Assembly: GCA_030617005.1 (NCBI GenBank) | Contig: JAUWWH010000001.1 | Span: 1 to 18,367 of the forward strand | Source of the DNA: Candidatus Bathyarchaeota archaeon | Lineage (GTDB): Archaea > Thermoproteota > Bathyarchaeia > RBG-16-48-13 > GCA-020355125 | Reading direction: 5' to 3' | DNA: 18,367 nucleotides | Position numbers and translations under genes: made by a program | In this document: piece after piece, positions 14,612-18,367 of the stretch | How the letters are laid out: each line of letters begins with the position of its first letter | Numbering within the stretch: the first letter of the stretch is position 1 | Notes under the pieces: model-generated | What the model was told of the DNA's origin: nothing | The model's input: the letters and a program-made list of their open reading frames with translations, nothing else | Databases searched by the model: none

Positions 14612-15382
14612 CTATCCTATATCAATAATTTGTGCTGTGATATCATCTGCATCTTCCGACGCTAAAAATACTGCTAAGGCACCAATATTTTCAGGAGTGG
14701 TAGCTCTTTTCAACAATGATGATTGCACAATTTTATCAAATCTCACCTTGTTTTGCTCCCTGCCTACTCCAGCTTTCCACAGATCTGTCCAAATAAAATA
14801 GGGACAAATCGCATTAGCTGTAATACCATACTCCCCTAAAACCGCTGCAATGCTTTCAGTGTAATTTATGACCGCAGCTTTGGAGGCCGCATAATGAGCC
14901 AGCGTCCCACTTCTCCTTCTTCTCCTACCAGCACTTGAGGAAATATTGACTATTTTTCCGCTCTTTTGTTTCTTCATATGGGGAATCACAAATTTGCAGC
15001 AAAGGTAAGTTCCCTTCAAGTTAGTGTCCAATGTTATATCCCAGTCATCTTCTTTCCACTCCAAAGCACTCGCATGTATATCATCAATGTGACTGGGCGC
15101 AATAGTCCCAGCGTTATTTACAAGGATATCGATCTTCCCAAATTTCTCAAGGGTCTTTCTAACCATCTCATCAACTTCATTTTCCTTCCTGACATCAGTT
15201 TTTACAGCCATTGCTTGTTGACCCAAAGCCCTAATTTCTTCAACTGTATTTTCAGCTAACTCAATATTTATATCTGCGATAGTTACATCCGCTCCTTCTT
15301 TTGCAAAAGATAACGCTATCCCTCTGCCTATTCCTTTAGCCCCTCCAGTAACTATAGCAATTTTTTTTTCTAGTCTACCCAT
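14612..15382 (-). CDS. Short-chain dehydrogenase/reductase (NAD-type)
   Basis: Classical SDR of 256 residues. The cofactor motif TGGAKGIG is at 12-19 and Asp37 (TIADIN) favours NAD over NADP. NNAG is at 89-92, the catalytic Ser within 148-150, and Tyr164/Lys168 in YAASK. Directly after the catalytic Ser comes AGRRRRR (151-157), five arginines on the substrate side, which is unusual. The C terminus stops at ITAQIIDIG, a little short of the usual DGG tail, with TAG as stop. Expected reaction: oxidation of a hydroxy group to a ketone (diol, hydroxyacid or hydroxyacyl-CoA). ATG 15382 has GGAGAT five bases upstream and a TATA box at 15413-15422. It is the first gene of the five-gene minus-strand series, so this promoter may drive the whole unit. 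Confidence 0.92.
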   Translation of the reverse strand: MGRLEKKIAIVTGGAKGIGRGIALSFAKEGADVTIADINIELAENTVEEIRALGQQAMAVKTDVRKENEVDEMVRKTLEKFGKIDILVNNAGTIAPSHIDDIHASALEWKEDDWDITLDTNLKGTYLCCKFVIPHMKKQKSGKIVNISSSAGRRRRRSGTLAHYAASKAAVINYTESIAAVLGEYGITANAICPYFIWTDLWKAGVGREQNKVRFDKIVQSSLLKRATTPENIGALAVFLASEDADDITAQIIDIG

Positions 15383-15412
15383 AACTTATCTCCTAATTAT
15401 TTTTTAGATTAT

Positions 15413-15422
15413 TTTATATAAA
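15413..15422 (-). promoter_or_regulatory. TATA box for the SDR-MDR-E1-E2 unit
   Basis: Minus-strand TTTATATAAA. It predicts a transcript start near 15391, just before GGAGAT (15388-15393) and ATG 15382. It is the clearest promoter ahead of the five co-directional genes. Confidence 0.55.
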
Positions 15423-15555
15423 AGATTTTAAGAGATATATACTTCTCATCGAAAGTCATTAATGTAGAGAAATCCCCGATCACAGTAATTAGATAGTCCA
15501 CCTTTTTGTAAAGCTTCCTATTCCACTATTTGTATAATAGAGTTTATAATAAAGA

Positions 15556-15577
15556 TAACCTGCTTTTTAAAAGGTTA
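15556..15577 (-). terminator. Hairpin downstream of HMG-CoA synthase
   Basis: TAACCT (15556-15561) pairs with AGGTTA (15572-15577) around an A/T-rich loop, and on the minus strand it is followed by TCTTTATT. It lies 37 bases after the HMG-CoA synthase stop and before the SDR promoter, so it may separate the two units. Confidence 0.35.
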
Positions 15578-15613
15578 AGACTATCAGTATAGCCTACGTT
15601 TAATCAAATTAAT

Positions 15614-17005
15614 TTACTCAATATACTTATAGTACCTGTAACCTATGTTGGTGTCCTCTCTGCCAATATGATCTAAAACGAATTCTTTCTTAGGTGAGAT
15701 AAAACTTTCATCTGTTTTTAGTCTTCCTTCATGTAAATCCTCATACACTTTTACGGATATCATTTTCCTACGAGAAAGATCTCTCATTAATCCTAATTTT
15801 TTAATTCCTTCTTTATATTCTGGTTGAATAATGAAGCTGCACGCTATCGCACTACTTCCACTACCATAGGAACATATACCAAATCTTTTATCATCTAAAT
15901 CATCTCTTCCATTCCCAAAATGACTTGCCATACCTATCCATACAGAAGCAGTATAAGAATTACCGATAAGCTTTAAGGCAATCAATGAATCTGCAACTTT
16001 CTCATTATATTCATTTCTAAACTCTTCTAGTTTTGAAAAACGGCTTCTGAATTGTTTGTAATCTTTAGATACATAAAACTCTACATTTGTTAAACTTTCT
16101 CTAGTAGGTTCGGGTCCTATATTAGATAAGATATTATCCCATTTTGGGAGATGTCTCCAATCATGTATTAAAAATGAGGCAAAAGCATACTGAACCATTT
16201 TTGGAAATGGAGAGTGAAATGATATTAAATCAAGTTTATCGCCCAAGTTTTCTTGATCTGATTTGATTACCTTAGATTTTATTATATATTTTTTATACAT
16301 ATCGATGGCGATTCTCATATTTCGCAGATAACATCCAATAGAATATTGTCCATCAACAACAGCTGTAGTTCTCTCAATGGGTCTATAAAAGTCCCTATCA
16401 TCTACAGTTCCAAAACCAGTAAATTCAGGTTCATAAACCAAAAGACGAGGATCTTCTTTTAAAAGTAAGGCAACCGCAGCTGCTCCTTGAGTTGACTCAC
16501 CTGAGGAATATAGATCATATTTTGCAATGTCTGTAGCTATGACAATAGCATATTTACGTTTATTCCACCCTGAAGCGATGTATGCTAACCGGTCTATCAA
16601 AGCATACGTTGCTCCCACACAAGCAAATTTGGTCTCTGGTGCCCCGATATGATCTAAACATCTATTTCCATATACTTGCTCTAACATACCTTGGACATAG
16701 CATGATATTGGTTTTGCAGCATCTGGACCTGTTTCAGTAGCGACATGGATGAAATCTATATCTTTTGGATTAAGATTATTTTTTTTCATCAGTTGCAGAG
16801 CTGCCATCGCAGCCATAGTTGCGGCATCTTCATGTGCATCAGGGATAGACATTTTCTCTATTCCAAGCCCTTTTGTGATCTTACCAGGGTCTATCCCTCG
16901 AGCCTTTGCTAATTCTTCTGCATCGAGGTAAAGTTTGGGGACATACACAGCTAAATCATCTATACCCACTTTTTTCTTCAAAAACTTACATCCTGATTGT
17001 TGCAT
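15614..17005 (-). CDS. Hydroxymethylglutaryl-CoA synthase, long form
   Basis: Thiolase-fold enzyme of 463 residues that condenses acetyl-CoA with acetoacetyl-CoA to HMG-CoA, the entry to the mevalonate route for archaeal lipids. The catalytic triad is visible: Glu91 (VATETGPDAAK), Cys129 (ETKFACVGATYAL) and His264 (SFHSPFPKM). DRDFYRP and YGSGSSA are also family landmarks. The arrangement resembles bacterial/eukaryotic MvaS, and it is longer than the roughly 350-residue form common in archaea, with extra sequence in the middle (about 285-335) and the C terminus. The start at ATG 17005 has no Shine-Dalgarno site; homologues usually begin at VGIDDLAVYVP, so the first 12 residues may be extra, with GTG or TTG used instead. 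No thiolase or DUF35 partner lies beside it, so a different HMG-like condensation is possible. Confidence 0.88.
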   Translation of the reverse strand: MQQSGCKFLKKKVGIDDLAVYVPKLYLDAEELAKARGIDPGKITKGLGIEKMSIPDAHEDAATMAAMAALQLMKKNNLNPKDIDFIHVATETGPDAAKPISCYVQGMLEQVYGNRCLDHIGAPETKFACVGATYALIDRLAYIASGWNKRKYAIVIATDIAKYDLYSSGESTQGAAAVALLLKEDPRLLVYEPEFTGFGTVDDRDFYRPIERTTAVVDGQYSIGCYLRNMRIAIDMYKKYIIKSKVIKSDQENLGDKLDLISFHSPFPKMVQYAFASFLIHDWRHLPKWDNILSNIGPEPTRESLTNVEFYVSKDYKQFRSRFSKLEEFRNEYNEKVADSLIALKLIGNSYTASVWIGMASHFGNGRDDLDDKRFGICSYGSGSSAIACSFIIQPEYKEGIKKLGLMRDLSRRKMISVKVYEDLHEGRLKTDESFISPKKEFVLDHIGREDTNIGYRYYKYIE

Positions 17006-17106
17006 ATAGGCTATTTTATGTTATATTCCAAGTTTTTAAATGTATAAGTAAAATTATGAAAGTAATTTAGATGAAATACAGAAATTCTTCAAAAAATATG
17101 TAAGCT

Positions 17107-18225
17107 TCATAGTGTGAGTGAAACCAATTCTGCTACATCCATCACACGTATTTTACTTTCAAGACCAGTTGTTTTAATTGAATCTTCAATGGTTAAGAGA
17201 CAGAATGGACATGCTACAGCTAATATTTCTGCTCCGTATTCAACAGCATCTCTGACACGGATTTCTGCGAGACGCTCTCCAGGGATATCAATCCACATTC
17301 TTCCTCCTCCTCCTTCACAGCAGAGACTTCGTTCTCTTGAACGGTCGAATTCTAATAATTCTACACCTGGTATACTTTCAATAACTTTTCGAGGTTCATC
17401 ATAGATACCATTCTGTTTACCTAAAAAACATGGATCATGATAGATAACCTTCTTATTTAATTCTTTAGAGAAGGATATTTTTTCATTTTCAATCAAATCA
17501 ACAAGTAATTGAGTGTGATGTTGCACTTCAAAGGATGTTTGTCCATATCGATTTTTAAATATATGATAAGCGTGTGGACAGTTCACAATAACACTCTTTA
17601 TACCATACTTGACGATGTGTTTCATGTTTTCCTCGATTAAAACTTCAAATAAACCTTTTTCACCCATTCCATAAACTTCACTTCCGCAACAGTTTTCCTC
17701 ATCACCTAAAATTCCAAAGTTTACTTCAGCTTTATTCAAACATTTTACAAGGCTTTTTGGTACGTTTTGGACTTGAGGATCGTATGCAGATGTACAACCA
17801 ACATAATATAGGATTTCAGCACCTTGTGAAATATGTTTGACATTTAATTCTTGAGTCCACTCAGATCTTTTATTTCTTATTATTCCCCAAGGATTACCAT
17901 TGTTAAAGATAGTTTCTAATGCATCTCGAATTGTGGGTGCAATTTGCCCTTTTTCAACTTCCAAACTGCGGATATCTATTAAAAATTCGTAAGGATTAAT
18001 GCCCTTAGGACATCGTATACCGCATGAAGCGCAGGTTGTACAACTCCACAGTTCATTCTGTGAAGGTTTAATTTCTTTGTTGTAAACAGCAACCTCTCGC
18101 ATATACTTTCTAACATTCAAGTTGGCCTTTCTCGAAACAGGACAACCTCCAGAACACATTCCGCAGTGAATGCATTCAAGAAGCTTATGTTTTTGAACTA
18201 ACTCCTGCAGGTTCATTTTCAACAT
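17107..18225 (-). CDS. HdrD/HdrCB-like iron-sulfur protein with two CCG domains
   Basis: Soluble 372-residue fusion of an HdrC-like ferredoxin and an HdrB-like CCG region. Two cubane [4Fe-4S] sites are complete: C18/21/24/28 and C62/65/68/72. The first CCG set has Cys144, Cys179-Cys180 and Cys216, but the last cysteine of the CxxC pair is Ala219 (CPHA). The second set is full: Cys266, Cys302-Cys303, Cys339 and Cys342. It may therefore hold only one complete non-cubane cluster, as in DsrK- or lactate-oxidation-type relatives. Known relatives reduce disulfides or move electrons between flavoproteins and thiol or quinone partners. The start is ATG 18225 or ATG 18216; a TATA-like box (18244-18251) is consistent with leaderless initiation. 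It diverges from an HdrA-like gene, which strongly suggests a joint complex. Confidence 0.88.
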   Translation of the reverse strand: MLKMNLQELVQKHKLLECIHCGMCSGGCPVSRKANLNVRKYMREVAVYNKEIKPSQNELWSCTTCASCGIRCPKGINPYEFLIDIRSLEVEKGQIAPTIRDALETIFNNGNPWGIIRNKRSEWTQELNVKHISQGAEILYYVGCTSAYDPQVQNVPKSLVKCLNKAEVNFGILGDEENCCGSEVYGMGEKGLFEVLIEENMKHIVKYGIKSVIVNCPHAYHIFKNRYGQTSFEVQHHTQLLVDLIENEKISFSKELNKKVIYHDPCFLGKQNGIYDEPRKVIESIPGVELLEFDRSRERSLCCEGGGGRMWIDIPGERLAEIRVRDAVEYGAEILAVACPFCLLTIEDSIKTTGLESKIRVMDVAELVSLTL

Positions 18226-18270
18226 TACGATTTGCTAAAATAAGAATATAAGGTTTAAGTATTTTTCTTG

Positions 18271-18278
18271 TATATTAT
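18271..18278 (+). promoter_or_regulatory. TATA-like box for the HdrA-like gene
   Basis: TATATTAT. It predicts a transcript start near 18300, just before GGAGAT (18302-18307). A second candidate, ATATATAC, at 18286-18293 would start transcription very close to the ATG. Both lie in the 90-base divergent gap. Confidence 0.35.
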
Positions 18279-18315
18279 CGTTCACATATATACTAGGAAA
18301 CGGAGATATCAATGA

Positions 18316-18367
18316 ATGGAGAATAAACTGCAAAGAATCAGTATCTTTCTTTGTGAGTGCGGTGGAA
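18316..18367 (+). CDS. hdrA: HdrA-like FAD/iron-sulfur protein, N-terminal fragment
   Basis: Only 17 codons are in the window: MENKLQRISIFLCECGG. HdrA proteins commonly begin with a short beta strand followed by CxCGG before the FAD-binding domain, and this fits exactly. GGAGAT (18302-18307) precedes ATG 18316 by eight bases; the ATG at 18312 leads to a stop after four codons and is not the start. HdrA is the flavin electron-bifurcating subunit of heterodisulfide-reductase complexes. Its divergent placement beside the HdrD-like gene supports the call despite the short fragment. Confidence 0.65.
   Translation, partial: MENKLQRISIFLCECGG

Noticed and set aside
1..18367. CRISPR arrays, insertion sequences, tRNA or rRNA genes
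   Set aside because: No regularly spaced direct repeats, transposase motifs, terminal repeats, cloverleaf or rRNA-like sequence were seen by eye on either strand.

Overview
The window looks like part of the chromosome of an uncultured anaerobic archaeon. Supporting signals are archaeal TATA boxes 20-30 bases before several genes, GGTGATC- and GGTGA-type Shine-Dalgarno sites, several TTG and GTG starts, a probable F420-type LLM flavin enzyme, an HMG-CoA synthase, and heterodisulfide-reductase (Hdr) proteins. No rRNA, tRNA, CRISPR array or transposase was found. The lineage cannot be fixed from the sequence; an Asgard- or Bathyarchaeia-like heterotroph would fit, but this is inference.

Left part (1-5553): a two-gene minus-strand operon encodes a HadA/HadB-like pair of MaoC-fold dehydratases. 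Divergent from it is a plus-strand unit of a medium/long-chain acyl-CoA ligase, a DmsA-like molybdopterin oxidoreductase and a DmsB-like four-cluster ferredoxin subunit. The DmsAB pair has no visible Tat signal and no membrane anchor gene. The DmsA-like frame has no ATG, GTG or TTG start although a strong Shine-Dalgarno site precedes it.

Middle part (5554-7929): a sparse, AT-rich and apparently decaying zone. It holds a GC-rich spot that may be a small RNA, an orphan AT-rich reading frame that looks disrupted, and an LLM-family oxidoreductase broken by one in-frame TAG where the family usually has Trp. It is followed on the plus strand by an acyl-CoA dehydrogenase with a dyad upstream, and by a metallo-beta-lactamase-fold hydrolase.

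Right part (10272-15382, minus strand): SDR dehydrogenase, zinc-type MDR dehydrogenase, TPP-dependent E1 alpha, E1 beta and lipoyl E2 lie head to tail. Two alcohol dehydrogenases in front of a 2-oxoacid/acetoin dehydrogenase complex is the expected layout for a 2,3-butanediol/acetoin or related polyol catabolic unit that yields acyl-CoA; E3 is not in the window. Further right are a long-type HMG-CoA synthase and an HdrD-like CCG-domain protein, both minus strand, and at the very edge the first codons of a divergent HdrA-like gene.

Taken together this is acyl-CoA and 2-oxoacid metabolism. Acids are activated by the ligase, oxidised by the acyl-CoA dehydrogenase, and hydrated by the MaoC pair. 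Electrons may be handled by Hdr-like and DmsAB-like iron-sulfur systems. No single gene is outside known families. The most novel features are the DmsAB/ligase unit and its unusual start, the archaeal butanediol/acetoin-like cluster, and the TAG-interrupted LLM gene.
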